This document shows positions 1-12,887 of a stretch of 64,000 bases of DNA, piece after piece. Where the stretch lies: assembly GCF_026262505.1 (NCBI RefSeq), contig NC_067206.1, positions 16,140,641 through 16,204,640 on the forward strand, in the 5' to 3' direction. Source of the DNA: Trichomonas vaginalis G3. Taxonomy: Eukaryota; Parabasalia; Trichomonadida; Trichomonadidae. The first letter of the stretch is position 1. The number at the start of each line of letters is the position of its first letter. The notes beneath the pieces were generated by a model that was given only the letters and a program-made list of their open reading frames with translations, did not search any database and was not told where the DNA came from. Position numbers and translations under genes: made by a program.

Positions 1-300
1 TAAGTCAAAGTTCGAGTATTCTAATAAATAAACGTTCCGGATTTTCTTTACTACAAGAATCAATACTTAATATATAGAAGCAACAGTAAAAACTTATTAG
101 AGATTCAAAAAGAAAGTTGACTAAAGAGAATCTTTTTATATAAGTAATTTTATTTTTTTGAAATACGAGATCGAATAAACATGTATTTTATTTTATTACT
201 ATAATAATACGTTTTTACATAGTAAGAAAGTTTAGAGACTGAAATGAAATTAAAAATTGAGAAAAAAATAAAGCTTTTCTATAAAAATTCATATTAATAT
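1..300 (+). repeat. Left terminal inverted repeat of the MULE
   Basis: Starts TAAGTCAAAGTTCGAG and matches the reverse complement of 13637-13934 nearly base for base. It is AT-rich and non-coding. It may extend left of the window. Confidence 0.92.
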
Positions 301-3158
301 ATAGTATAATGATATTACAATTTATTGATAGTTGTGTTAGAAAAAAGGTACATTCACTATTTTTGACAAAATTTTAAATTTTCATGGGGTTGTAAATCTT
401 ATAATAACTAGATGAATAAGGAATAAATCCCAGTATGATGTGCATCATTATATTAAACACTATATGTAAGGCTGGTGATTCTATTAACACTTATGAAGAT
501 CTATAGTATTTGAGCAGATAAATTTGATAATTTCCAAAACTCTTATATTTCAAAATTAAAGTGTGCGAATGCATTTAAATGAGAGCAAAAAGAGATTGAT
601 GCTGTTAAAACTATGTGTTAATTTGCAATTATTTCGCATCACAAGAACTACCCAGTAAATTCGGCTATCTTTCTTTGCAATTATTCTCCATTATACATAT
701 AATATAATGGTTAGGGTTTGAAGAAAAGTTACTAGAGAATTATTGACTTTTGAAATAATGCAGAATTTTACTTGAAGAAATCATTAATTTATGAGTTCCA
801 AATTGCTAAGCATGACGAAGGATCATTAAATTTGCTACAATTAAATACACTTATTGCAGAATTAAGATTTTTGAAATTAAAAGTTTGAAATATTGCCTTT
901 TTGAATAAAAATTTAAATTTTATTATATAATCATGATAATATCTTATAGAAATTAAAAGAAAATATTTTAAACCATTCAAATATTTTGAATGTCTTATCA
1001 ATTTAAAATATTAAAAGATAGCTTGATTTTATCATCATTAGTTGTTATCAAAGTTTTCTTCTTTTGATGAACAACAGTAAATGATTTGTTAATTACTTGT
1101 CTTCCTTTTTCGCAGCAAAATCGAAAGTTATGATGATAATCTTGCTCTCAATTTTGAAACTCTCTGATTTACAAGTAAGCATTCCTTTGGAAAAGCAGTC
1201 CTATTCTGTTTTCAAGATATTTTAAAGCCTCAATTTCATACAATGCGCAGATCTATTCGAAATTGCAAGAACTCTCAAGAAAAATGCAGCAGCAAAGAAG
1301 ATTCCATAGTTTCTAGCATCAAAAATTTACAACCTTAATACAACAGTTAAAGAGAAGCTCGAAAAGAAAATATTTAACCATAAAGCTGGAAACCATTCGA
1401 TATCTACTATTGGATCTAATAAAAAGTTAATTATAACATATTTAACATGCTATTTGTTGACTTTGTTCCATTATATTACCATATATACTTTTTGAAATCT
1501 AAAATATTTTTACAATTTTAACCATGTGTTGTTGAAACCATATATCAATCTTAGCTAAAGTATAGTTTATGAGTCTGTCACCATCTAACGTATGAATTTT
1601 CAAAAATGTCAAATATGTTCATTTTTTCTGTAGATTCAGCCATAATTTCACGTTGTTATACTATTCAACTATTATTTAATATTTTTATCGATTTAAATAT
1701 ATGATGAGATGCTTAGTTCTCCTGGAAATCGATTTTTAATCGCAATTTTAACTTTCCAAAAAAATTCAAAAATAAAAATCCCTCTCAATTTTCTAAGTTT
1801 TATAACTCGCCAAATCTCTAGCCAAATTTTTTTGGCCCGTATAAATATTGTTTGGCACTATATAGGGATGCTATTTATCATATTTTCATCCCATTTTACT
1901 GTTATCGCCTAGTGAATGTACCTTTGTTAGAAAAAATATACAACTAAAATGTCAGTTTTAAAAAATTTAAAAATTATATTAAAACAATAGTCATTGAGGA
2001 TGGTTAATTGCAAAAACTCAAGAAACTATCATTATCTCTCTTTGCTTAACACATCTACAACTGGAAACATCATTCCAAATGAAGTTCCTCAGTCTCGTCA
2101 AAATTTCTCTCTCATCTACAACAAGCTTAACTCAAAACTCAAGAAACTATCATTATCTCTCTTTGCTTAACACATCTACAACTGGAAACATCATTCCAAA
2201 TGTTGCATTCAAGAATCCTATTATTATTCTTTCTTTCAATCTTTTATATTTACTCTTTAAATTCTAATATAATATAAATTCTTCATTTCCTTTGTTTAAA
2301 CTTTTTTCATTTTAATACCATTTTATCAGATAGTAATTTTTGTTTTTTCTGACCAAAAATCTTCTCAATTTAACTCCACCTTCACAAAAATTCATTGAGT
2401 TCTCTCAAAATTCTTGTATTTTTGGTATACTTAAAGTATCATCTTCAAATATTTTTTTGGAGAAAATTGACTTTGCATAATATCGTAATACTTTTTAAGG
2501 CAGATAGATTTACCGTAAGTTGAAGAACTTTTAATTTGAACAGAAATTATTCAACAAATATTCTTTTTATTTGATCAAGATACGTATACCAATATGATCT
2601 ACTTGCTAGGGATATGTAGATCACGTTCAGAATTTGCCAAGTTTGGTGAATATCTATGGGATTAGGGACATCTATTTAATTTAAGAACTAAAAATTAGCA
2701 TAGGCGTATTATGCTGTTACTGAAATATATTTTGGATGTATAAATTTTTACTTAATACTCTTTTATTGTTATCATTTTTAAAGATTTTTTATTATGAGCA
2801 AAAAAATGGCAAGACAATAATATATTGTACATGCAATTTATTATTACTGAATAAATTTATCAATCAAATTTGATCACATACAATTTTTACAGATAAATAC
2901 ATTATCTCAAAAAATATCTATATATTAGTATATGTTACACGAAATGTAATAAAATGTATTACTTTGGTTTATCAATTTATAAATAAGAATGAAAATTTGT
3001 TATAGCTTTGTTCCAATATTTATTTTTATATATTTAAGTTATCCATTTTACTGTTTTCATTCATATTTATAACAAAATTAGAGTCCTTACATTATTTATC
3101 TTATTTCAATAGTGATAAAAATCAACTATATTTTGTAAGATCTTAAAAAGTGACAAAA
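301..3158. other. Non-coding 5' interior of the MULE
   Basis: About 2.9 kb of AT-rich sequence with only short chance frames of up to 70 codons. Apart from a 70-bp direct duplication at 2012-2202, nothing is recognisable. Long non-coding subterminal stretches are common in MULEs. Confidence 0.6.
2012..2202 (+). repeat. Two 70-bp direct repeats, 121 bp apart
   Basis: Bases 2012-2081 and 2133-2202 are almost identical; both contain CTCTCTTTGCTTAACACATC and end in TCATTCCAAATG. They are separated by about 50 bp of unrelated sequence. The function is unknown; they could be remnants of a local duplication or transposase-binding sites. Confidence 0.85.
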
Positions 3159-3299
3159 ATGGAAAACTACATTAAATTTATTTATAAGGATACAAAATTA
3201 TATGTCATTCCACCAAGAGCGGTTAAAGCATTAACACTTTATTTATATATATCTCACAAGCTAAGTTTACCTCTAAACATTCGAATTAACAACAAATAA
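3159..3299 (+). CDS. Short ORF, probable original N-terminus of the MULE protein
   Basis: An ATG at 3159 opens a 46-codon frame (MENYIKFIYKDTKLYVI...) ending at 3299. The long transposase frame is already open from 3277, overlaps this ORF in a different register, and has no ATG of its own before 3499. The simplest reading is that this is the original start of the transposase and that one base change separates it from the main frame. It could instead be a chance upstream ORF. No domain is recognised. Confidence 0.4.
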   Translation: MENYIKFIYKDTKLYVIPPRAVKALTLYLYISHKLSLPLNIRINNK

Positions 3300-3957
3300 C
3301 AAAAATTTAGGTGTTCTGGATAATTTGCGCTGTAATAACAAAATTACTATCAATATTAAAAGAAAAAAGAAGCCTTTTAACTTATTTTCAATTCCGATTG
3401 TAAACAGTATAAAAACTTCTGAAGATCAAGACAAAAAGATTAATCAAATATCACAAAATGACGAAAATTTATTGTGGGCAGCCAAGTTTGCGTTGTATAT
3501 GAGCAATAACATAATAGAAGAAGCAATTAAAATCATGAATTTCAATTGTCTTCAGGAAGTATTCAATCCTGTTGATGAAATTAAAAAAATGTTAGAAGGA
3601 GAGTATAAAGTAACAATTTCAGATGGAAATAAAAATAAATTATATGAGACAATTTTACCAAATGAAGAAGCTGAAGATTCTTATAGTGAGAATGATAGTG
3701 ATATCGATTATGATGAAGAAAGTAAACAAAAGGATAAAAATGATTTTTCTATAGAAACTCATGATAAAGATAACAATATAAGAAAGAATTGGCCATTTCA
3801 AGATGAAGACAACGAAAACTCGGATTCTCTATTAAACAGATATTTAAGTTCCGAAGAATTCAATGAATTCAAAGAGGAGGAGAATGAACAAATTTTATTA
3901 GATGAACAAACTGCAACAATAAGTGGAGTAACTGCTCAAAATTCAAATATAAGACAA

Positions 3958-6900
3958 AATGCAACAATAAATGCAGTTTCATTTCCAAACACAAATCAAA
4001 GACAAAATGCAACAATAAATGCAGTTTCATTTCCAAACACAAATCAAAGACAAAATGCAACAATAAATGCAGTTTCATTTCCAAACACAAATCAAAGACA
4101 AAATGCAACAATAAATGCAGTTTCATTTCCAAACACAAATCAAAGACAAAATGCAACAATAAATGCAGTTTCATTTCCAAACACAAATCAAAGACAAAAT
4201 GCAACAATAAATGCAGTTTCATTTCCAAACACAAATCAAAGACAAAATGCAACAATAAATGCAGTTTCATTTCCAAACACAAATCAAAGACAAAATGCAA
4301 CAATAAATGCAGTTTCATTTCCAAACACAAATCAAAGACAAAATGCAACAATAAATGCAGTTTCATTTCCAAACACAAATCAAAGACAAAATGCAACAAT
4401 AAATGCAGTTTCATTTCCAAACACAAATCAAAGACAAAATGCAACAATAAATGCAGTTTCATTTCCAAACACAAATCAAAGACAAAATGAAACAATAAAT
4501 GCAGTTTCATTTCCAAACACAAATCAAAGACAAAATGCAACAATAAATGCAGTTTCATTTCCAAACACAAATCAAAGACAAAATGCAACAATAAATGCAG
4601 TTTCATTTCCAAACACAAATCAAAGACAAAATGCAACAATAAATGCAGTTTCATTTCCAAACACAAATCAAAGACAAAATGCAACAATAAATGCAGTTTC
4701 ATTTCCAAACACAAATCAAAGACAAAATGCAACAATAAATGCAGTTTCATTTCCAAACACAAATCAAAGACAAAATGCAAACAATAAATGCAGTTTCATT
4801 TCCAAACACAAATCAAAGACAAAATGCAACAATAAATGCAGTTTCATTTCCAAACACAAATCAAAGACAAAATGCAACAATAAATGCAGTTTCATTTCCA
4901 AACACAAATCAAAGACAAAATGCAACAATAAATGCAGTTTCATTTCCAAACACAAATCAAAGACAAAATGCAACAATAAATGCAGTTTCATTTCCAAACA
5001 CAAATCAAAGACAAAATGCAACAATAAATGCAGTTTCATTTCCAAACACAAATCAAAGACAAAATGCAACAATAAATGCAGTTTCATTTCCAAACACAAA
5101 TCAAAGACAAAATGCAACAATAAATGCAGTTTCATTTCCAAACACAAATCAAAGACAAAATGCAACAATAAATGCAGTTTCATTTCCAAACACAAATCAA
5201 AGACAAAATGCAACAATAAATGCAGTTTCATTTCCAAACACAAATCAAAGACAAAATGCAACAATAAATGCAGTTTCATTTCCAAACACAAATCAAAGAC
5301 AAAATGCAACAATAAATGCAGTTTCATTTCCAAACACAAATCAAAGACAAAATGCAACAATAAATGCAGTTTCATTTCCAAACACAAATCAAAGACAAAA
5401 TGCAACAATAAATGCAGTTTCATTTCCAAACACAAATCAAAGACAAAATGCAACAATAAATGCAGTTTCATTTCCAAACACAAATCAAAGACAAAATGCA
5501 ACAATAAATGCAGTTTCATTTCCAAACACAAATCAAAGACAAAATGCAACAATAAATGCAGTTTCATTTCCAAACACAAATCAAAGACAAAATGCAACAA
5601 TAAATGCAGTTTCATTTCCAAACACAAATCAAAGACAAAATGCAACAATAAATGCAGTTTCATTTCCAAACACAAATCAAAGACAAAATGCAACAATAAA
5701 TGCAGTTTCATTTCCAAACACAAATCAAAGACAAAATGCAACAATAAATGCAGTTTCATTTCCAAACACAAATCAAAGACAAAATGCAACAATAAATGCA
5801 GTTTCATTTCCAAACACAAATCAAAGACAAAATGCAACAATAAATGCAGTTTCATTTCCAAACACAAATCAAAGACAAAATGCAACAATAAATGCAGTTT
5901 CATTTCCAAACACAAATCAAAGACAAAATGCAACAATAAATGCAGTTTCATTTCCAAACACAAATCAAAGACAAAATGCAACAATAAATGCAGTTTCATT
6001 TCCAAACACAAATCAAAGACAAAATGCAACAATAAATGCAGTTTCATTTCCAAACACAAATCAAAGACAAAATGCAACAATAAATGCAGTTTCATTTCCA
6101 AACACAAATCAAAGACAAAATGCAACAATAAATGCAGTTTCATTTCCAAACACAAATCAAAGACAAAATGAACAATAAATGCAGTTTCATTTCCAAACAC
6201 AAATCAAAGACAAAATGCAACAATAAATGCAGTTTCATTTCCAAACACAAATCAAAGACAAAATGCAACAATAAATGCAGTTTCATTTCCAAACACAAAT
6301 CAAAGACAAAATGCAACAATAAATGCAGTTTCATTTCCAAACACAAATCAAAGACAAAATGCAACAATAAATGCAGTTTCATTTCCAAACACAAATCAAA
6401 GACAAAATGCAACAATAAATGCAGTTTCATTTCCAAACACAAATCAAAGACAAAATGCAACAATAAATGCAGTTTCATTTCCAAACACAAATCAAAGACA
6501 AAATGCAACAATAAATGCAGTTTCATTTCCAAACACAAATCAAAGACAAAATGCAACAATAAATGCAGTTTCATTTCCAAACACAAATCAAAGACAAAAT
6601 GCAACAATAAATGCAGTTTCATTTCCAAACACAAATCAAAGACAAAATGCAACAATAAATGCAGTTTCATTTCCAAACACAAATCAAAGACAAAATGCAA
6701 CAATAAATGCAGTTTCATTTCCAAACACAAATCAAAGACAAAATGCAACAATAAATGCAGTTTCATTTCCAAACACAAATCAAAGACAAAATGCAACAAT
6801 AAATGCAGTTTCATTTCCAAACACAAATCAAAGACAAAATGCAACAATAAATGCAGTTTCATTTCCAAACACAAATCAAAGACAAAATGCAACAATAAAT

Positions 6901-9380
6901 GCAGTTTCATTTCCAAACACAAATCAAAGACAAAATGCAACAATAAATGCAGTTTCATTTCCAAACAAAATCAAAGACAAAATGCAACAATAAATGCAGT
7001 TTCATTTCCAAACACAAATCAAAGACAAAATGCAACAATAAATGCAGTTTCATTTCCAAACACAAATCAAAGACAAAATGCAACAATAAATGCAGTTTCA
7101 TTTCCAAACACAAATCAAAGACAAAATGCAACAATAAATGCAGTTTCATTTCCAAACACAAATCAAAGACAAAATGCAACAATAAATGCAGTTTCATTTC
7201 CAAACACAAATCAAAGACAAAATGCAACAATAAATGCAGTTTCATTTCCAAACACAAATCAAAGACAAAATGCAACAATAAATGCAGTTTCATTTCCAAA
7301 CACAAATCAAAGACAAAATGCAACAATAAATGCAGTTTCATTTCCAAACACAAATCAAAGACAAAATGCAACAATAAATGCAGTTTCATTTCCAAACACA
7401 AATCAAAGACAAAATGCAACAATAAATGCAGTTTCATTTCCAAACACAAATCAAAGACAAAATGCAACAATAAATGCAGTTTCATTTCCAAACACAAATC
7501 AAAGACAAAATGCAACAATAAATGCAGTTTCATTTCCAAACACAAATCAAAGACAAAATGCAACAATAAATGCAGTTTCATTTCCAAACACAAATCAAAG
7601 ACAAAATGCAACAATAAATGCAGTTTCATTTCCAAACACAAATCAAAGACAAAATGCAACAATAAATGCAGTTTCATTTCCAAACACAAATCAAAGACAA
7701 AATGCAACAATAAATGCAGTTTCATTTCCAAACACAAATCAAAGACAAAATGCAACAATAAATGCAGTTTCATTTCCAAACACAAATCAAAGACAAAATG
7801 CAACAATAAATGCAGTTTCATTTCCAAACACAAATCAAAGACAAAATGCAACAATAAATGCAGTTTCATTTCCAAACACAAATCAAAGACAAAATGCAAC
7901 AATAAATGCAGTTTCATTTCCAAACACAAATCAAAGACAAAATGCAACAATAAATGCAGTTTCATTTCCAAACACAAATCAAAGACAAAATGCAACAATA
8001 AATGCAGTTTCATTTCCAAACACAAATCAAAGACAAAATGCAACAATAAATGCAGTTTCATTTCCAAACACAAATCAAAGACAAAATGCAACAATAAATG
8101 CAGTTTCATTTCCAAACACAAATCAAAGACAAAATGCAACAATAAATGCAGTTTCATTTCCAAACACAAATCAAAGACAAAATGCAACAATAAATGCAGT
8201 TTCATTTCCAAACACAAATCAAAGACAAAATGCAACAATAAATGCAGTTTCATTTCCAAACACAAATCAAAGACAAAATGCAACAATAAATGCAGTTTCA
8301 TTTCCAAACACAAATCAAAGACAAAATGCAACAATAAATGCAGTTTCATTTCCAAACACAAATCAAAGACAAAATGCAACAATAAATGCAGTTTCATTTC
8401 CAAACACAAATCAAAGACAAAATGCAACAATAAATGCAGTTTCATTTCCAAACACAAATCAAAGACAAAATGCAACAATAAATGCAGTTTCATTTCCAAA
8501 CACAAATCAAAGACAAAATGCAACAATAAATGCAGTTTCATTTCCAAACACAAATCAAAGACAAAATGCAACAATAAATGCAGTTTCATTTCCAAACACA
8601 AATCAAAGACAAAATGCAACAATAAATGCAGTTTCATTTCCAAACACAAATCAAAGACAAAATGCAACAATAAATGCAGTTTCATTTCCAAACACAAATC
8701 AAAGACAAAATGCAACAATAAATGCAGTTTCATTTCCAAACACAAATCAAAGACAAAATGCAACAATAAATGCAGTTTCATTTCCAAACACAAATCAAAG
8801 ACAAAATGCAACAATAAATGCAGTTTCATTTCCAAACACAAATCAAAGACAAAATGCAACAATAAATGCAGTTTCATTTCCAAACACAAATCAAAGACAA
8901 AATGCAACAATAAATGCAGTTTCATTTCCAAACACAAATCAAAGACAAAATGCAACAATAAATGCAGTTTCATTTCCAAACACAAATCAAAGACAAAATG
9001 CAACAATAAATGCAGTTTCATTTCCAAACACAAATCAAAGACAAAATGCAACAATAAATGCAGTTTCATTTCCAAACACAAATCAAAGACAAAATGCAAC
9101 AATAAATGCAGTTTCATTTCCAAACACAAATCAAAGACAAAATGCAACAATAAATGCAGTTTCATTTCCAAACACAAATCAAAGACAAAATGCAACAATA
9201 AATGCAGTTTCATTTCCAAACACAAATCAAAGACAAAATGCAACAATAAATGCAGTTTCATTTCCAAACACAAATCAAAGACAAAATGCAACAATAAATG
9301 CAGTTTCATTTCCAAACACAAATCAAAGACAAAATGCAACAATAAATGCAGTTTCATTTCCAAACACAAATCAAAGACAA
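3958..9380 (+). repeat. 48-bp minisatellite, 113 units, coding a 16-aa repeat
   Basis: The unit encodes NATINAVSFPNTNQRQ. The span is 5423 bp, which is 113 units of 48 minus one base and agrees with the three single-base indels seen (one gain, two losses). A degenerate founder unit precedes it (3910-3957, reading ATISGVTAQNSNIRQ). Apart from the indels and one A-to-E change (near 4488) the units look identical, which implies very recent expansion or homogenisation. The 48-bp period is a multiple of three, so frames on both strands stay open. Those other frames are by-products, not genes. Copy number in an assembly of such an array should be treated with caution. Confidence 0.97.
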
Positions 9381-10907
9381 AATGCAACAATATATTCGGA
9401 TATTCAGCGTCAAATCCCTCAGCATCAATCCTCACTACCTAATGAAACTGCTTCTTATTCTTCCCAAATTTCTAATCATTTAACCGATAATCCTCCATTA
9501 ACAGATTTACAAAATACACATCTAGTGCCAAATTTTGCTTATGATTACCAAAATAATTTTTCAACGCATAAACAATCTATTATCGTTAATAAAGCTTGCA
9601 TTGAACTTATTCCTAATTATCAATCTTTTGATGATAAAAATAAAGAGATTCACCGAAAAAGAATCAAAAATATTCTGAGGACTTATCATACATTTTCAAT
9701 TTCCCAATCCGCACGTATTAAATATTCATTAACCATATATACAAATGGTCATCCTTTGAGATTTCAACGTTACAATGCTCATAATAATTATTTAGAAATT
9801 ATTTATTATTGCGGATATAAACCTAGATGCAACTTTTGTATGCATGTAAAAGTCTTTGATGAGAAATTAAATATTTCTCCTGAAGAAAAACCAGACAGTA
9901 AACTTCATAACTGCCGACCTGCAAAACAATCTCAAATAATTAAAGGAACAAATCCAATGAACTATGATATTGAATCTCAAGTTCAAGATTATGTTGTCAA
10001 AAATCCAACCGCAACAATATCAGAAACAAGAAAGTATGCAAATCAACTGATATATGACTGTAATCAAGCCCAGTCTACTAATTTCATTCAGATATCAGAG
10101 AAGAAAGTCCAACAGCTGTATTATGAAGTTCATCCTGTCAAATCAAAATCAGAGATTGATCTTATTAATGAAATGTTAGAATTTTTTAATCAAAGATCAT
10201 ATTTTATTACCCAAAGCACAAAAATGATAATGCCTATTATTTTTTTGGATTGGAACGTTTCATTCGAGTTGCACGGTATTCATCACATTGTTTTATTGAT
10301 GGAACCTTCAAAGTCGTTCCTGTATCAATAATGAATGGCCAATTATTAAATTTGTTAATTTTTGACCAAGCAACTCAACTGTATCTACCGTTTTTACATA
10401 TAATCATGACGGGAAGAACAGAAACTGATTATCAAAGAGTATTTAGTATTATGGAGTATGATACTGATATTAAAATTCCTTTATCAACATTTGATGTTAT
10501 AACAACTGATTTCGAAAAAGCACTTCAAGGCTCAATTTATAAAAGAAAAGGAGAGCAAACCATATTGACTGGATGCATATATCACTTTATTGCAGCATTA
10601 GTTAAGAATTTCAAGAAAAAATGTGATCCAGAAGATCTTAACAATAAAATTCTTTTAAAGTTATTATGCGCTTCTCCATTCATGCCAGAAGAAGTTTTTG
10701 ATTTGGTTTGCAATAAAATTAAATGCATTCAAGATACAAATGAATTTGCAAAATACTTTATTAAAACATGGAGCACAAGCTATAATTCAATCAGCAAGCT
10801 CAAAGTATTCGACAATATTTATTCTAATAATGGCGTAGAATCGTACAACAAAGTGTTAAATACAAATATTGTATATTCACATCCCACAATTTTAAAGACG
10901 GTACACA

Positions 10908-10917
10908 CTTTAATGAA
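10908..10917. repeat. Target-site duplication, left copy
   Basis: CTTTAATGAA stands immediately left of the inserted element and again at 12888-12897. A 10-bp duplication is typical of Mutator-like insertion. Confidence 0.8.
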
Positions 10918-11030
10918 GAGTATATAAGAATTTCCGAAAAAGTGACACCCAAAAAGTGACACTTTCAATAGGGAGTAACACTTAAAAAGTGACAATTTAA
11001 AATTCACAATAAATAAAAATAATAAATTTT

Positions 11031-11600
11031 TTAGTCTATTAAATTATTCTTTTCTTTGAAATCCTCTAAAAATTCTTCGAAATGTTCTAAAATATAATCT
11101 GGAGAATTATAACAAAATTCATTAATTTCTAACATATACGTATCTAACAATTCATTTGGAATTTCAAACGATCTTAAATATGTAATTGAATTTTGTATCT
11201 TCTCATTTATTTGAGAAAGTTTTTCTTCAGCATTTTCCAATAAAAATCTTAATGGATTCAAATTGGCTTCTTGATTCTGAACAAAATTTAATACTTGGTA
11301 TAAACGTGATTGAACTTCTCTTTTCAATTTTGTTTTATAATCTGTCAATCGAGGCTCGCGAATTCTAATTGAAGGAATAAAACCTGTTTGAAGTAAATCG
11401 TTTTTAATTCGATAAAAGTAATTGGGTGCAACTTCTTCTAAAAGATTTTTGACAAAAATATCAATTCTTTGATTTTTAACGCAGCCAAAATCGTGATATT
11501 TTATCTTTTTAAATAAAGATTCAGAAACGTTATTCACAACGGTTAATTCATTTGGTCTGGCAGCGGCTATCCACATCATAGCCAACAATTCCTTATACAA
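11031..11600 (-). CDS. Unrecognised ORF carried by the inserted element (probably a gene fragment)
   Basis: 189 codons on the reverse strand, stop near 11031. The first codons (MYKELLAMM) come from half of a hairpin like the one at 11783-11843, so the true 5' end is missing and the listed start is not natural. From WIAAARPNELTVVNN onward the protein looks like ordinary coding sequence: helical, rich in Leu, Glu and Asn, with no membrane segment. I recognise no family. It may be a piece of a host or transposon gene captured by the element. Confidence 0.45.
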   Translation of the reverse strand: MYKELLAMMWIAAARPNELTVVNNVSESLFKKIKYHDFGCVKNQRIDIFVKNLLEEVAPNYFYRIKNDLLQTGFIPSIRIREPRLTDYKTKLKREVQSRLYQVLNFVQNQEANLNPLRFLLENAEEKLSQINEKIQNSITYLRSFEIPNELLDTYMLEINEFCYNSPDYILEHFEEFLEDFKEKNNLID

Positions 11601-11602
11601 AA

Positions 11603-12592
11603 TTCAAAAACTTGGGTGCAATCAGTTCTGATTGCACCCAAGTTTTTGAACTTTCTTGAGGGAATTAAAGGGTGAGAGATTTATAGTCTATCTATATATC
11701 TCCCACCCTCTAATTCCCTCCCTGACAGCGGGAATTTTGTCTGAATGTTAAACTATTCAGACAAAGTTTCCCACTGTTTGCGAAGGAATTGTTGGCTATG
11801 ATGTACTGATTCATGATCAGTACATCATAGCCAACAATTCCTTATATAAAGTTCAAAAACTTGGGTGCAATCAGTTCTGATTGCACCCAAGTTTTTGAAC
11901 TTTCTTGAGGGAATGGAAGAGTAAGAGGTATACATTATGAATATATACCTCTTACCCTTCCATTCCCTCTCTGACAGCGGAAAACTTTGTCTGAATGTTA
12001 AACTATTCAGACAAAGTTTCCCGCTGTCAGCGAAAGAATTGTTCCATCTGGTGCATAGAGTGTGAATCTATGCACCAAATGGAGCAAGTCCCTCGCGAAA
12101 TTGCCAAAACTTGCGTCGCATTTCAAAGATTGCGACCCAAATTTTGGCGATTTCTAGTAGAGATGGAGTATTTTGAGTCACTGACCTATATGCAGTGGCT
12201 CAAAGGGCTCCATCTCTACTTTGAAGCAAGGAAACTTTCCTCGAAATTTTGATAATTTGAAGAAAGTTTTCAAGCAATTAACAAAGGATTACTCGCTATG
12301 AGGTAAAAATTCTAGATTTTCACCTCATAGCGAGAGCTTCCCTTTCATTGCTTGAAAACTTTCCCCAGCTTCAAAATTGGGGAAAGGGCTGTAAAGTCGA
12401 CTCCGATACCAGCAGGTACCAGAGTATTTAAAAGAGAAGCCCTCGTACGAGTTTCTATGAAGACCTTCTCATTCAAGAAGATCTTAATAGAAAATCGTAC
12501 GAGGGCATTGGAAACTCGCGTCTGGTACATGTTGGTACCAGAGTGTTTGAGATTTGAAGACTCTGGTACTAACATGTACCAGAATTTATGAT
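11603..12592. repeat. Array of about 13 consecutive long hairpins
   Basis: Inverted repeats of 20-30 bp arms with short loops follow each other with almost no spacer: about 11603-11650, 11658-11720, 11723-11778, 11783-11843, 11851-11900, 11907-11969, 11972-12029, 12030-12094, 12095-12152, 12155-12220, and several more to 12592. Two kinds alternate. One has arms starting like GAGGGAATT or GAAGGAATTG. The other is built round AACTTTGTC...GAC AAAGTTT or CAAAAACTTGG...CCAAGTTTTTG. Some units are duplicated (11603-11650 and 11851-11900; 11723-11778 and 11972-12029). There is no coding potential. A relative lies at 44628-45912. Confidence 0.9.
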
Positions 12593-12645
12593 GAATTTAA
12601 GATGGACCATTATAAATGGTAGCGGTTTGTTTCAAAAAATTTTAG

Positions 12646-12887
12646 ATGAGATTTGCATAGATATAGATTATATGATTTATACATATGAAAAATAATATAT
12701 AAAAATATAATTTTGAGATAATTATGTAAATAATATTTTAAATATTTGAATTTGAGTATAATTTTATAGTAAAATATATTATAAAGAGTATTTATATAAA
12801 TATTGTAAAATAATATAAGTAATAAAAATTGAGACCCCCTCCCTGTTTTTGATGTTTTGTCACTTTTTCGGTAATTCTTATTGTTTC
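12646..12887 (+). repeat. AT-rich 3' end segment of the hairpin element, copy 1
   Basis: Begins near AGATTTGCATAGATATAG and ends GGTAATTCTTATTGTTTC. It is repeated with only a few differences at 14412-14653 in the same orientation. It marks the right terminus of this element family. Confidence 0.9.

Larger units (their letters stand above)
3325..10927 (+). pseudogene. MULE transposase with giant internal repeat, frameshifted
   Basis: The protein starts with a lysine-rich stretch and an acidic low-complexity segment (about residues 100-200), followed by 113 copies of a 16-residue repeat (see 3958-9380). From about 9393 comes the transposase proper. A Cys/His cluster at about 9810-9920 (CGYKPRCNFCMH...HNC) resembles the FLYWCH/WRKY-type DNA-binding fingers of MULEs. 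The DDE core shows FIDGTFKVVP, ITTDFEKAL and NGVESYNK as candidate catalytic D, D and E. The register changes by +1, -1 and -1 within the repeat (near 4778, 6170 and 6966) and once more near 10215 in an A-run. The first ATG in the long frame is at 3499. The 3' end is separated from 12898-13228 by an inserted element. The gene is dead in this copy unless the indels are consensus errors. Confidence 0.85.
10918..12887. mobile_element. Hairpin-array MULE-type element inserted in the MULE transposase
   Basis: About 1.97 kb flanked by a perfect 10-bp duplication CTTTAATGAA. The ends are imperfect inverted repeats. Left reads ATAAGAATTTCCGAAAAAGTGACA, and the right end read in reverse complement gives ATAAGAATTACCGAAAAAGTGACA. 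The interior holds a reverse-strand ORF fragment (11031-11600), an array of hairpins (11603-12592) and an AT-rich 3' segment (12646-12887) that recurs at 14412-14653. No transposase is visible in it, so it is non-autonomous. The long duplication suggests mobilisation by a MULE enzyme. Confidence 0.8.

Noticed and set aside
3869-9435. Long reverse-strand and alternate-frame ORFs (up to 826 codons) through the minisatellite
   Set aside because: The 48-bp unit is a multiple of three and lacks stops in several frames, so these are automatic by-products of the repeat. Only the frame continuous with the transposase is meaningful.
11603-12592. CRISPR array
   Set aside because: The units are hairpins with differing arms and no constant direct repeat or regular spacer, and the setting is a eukaryotic transposon.
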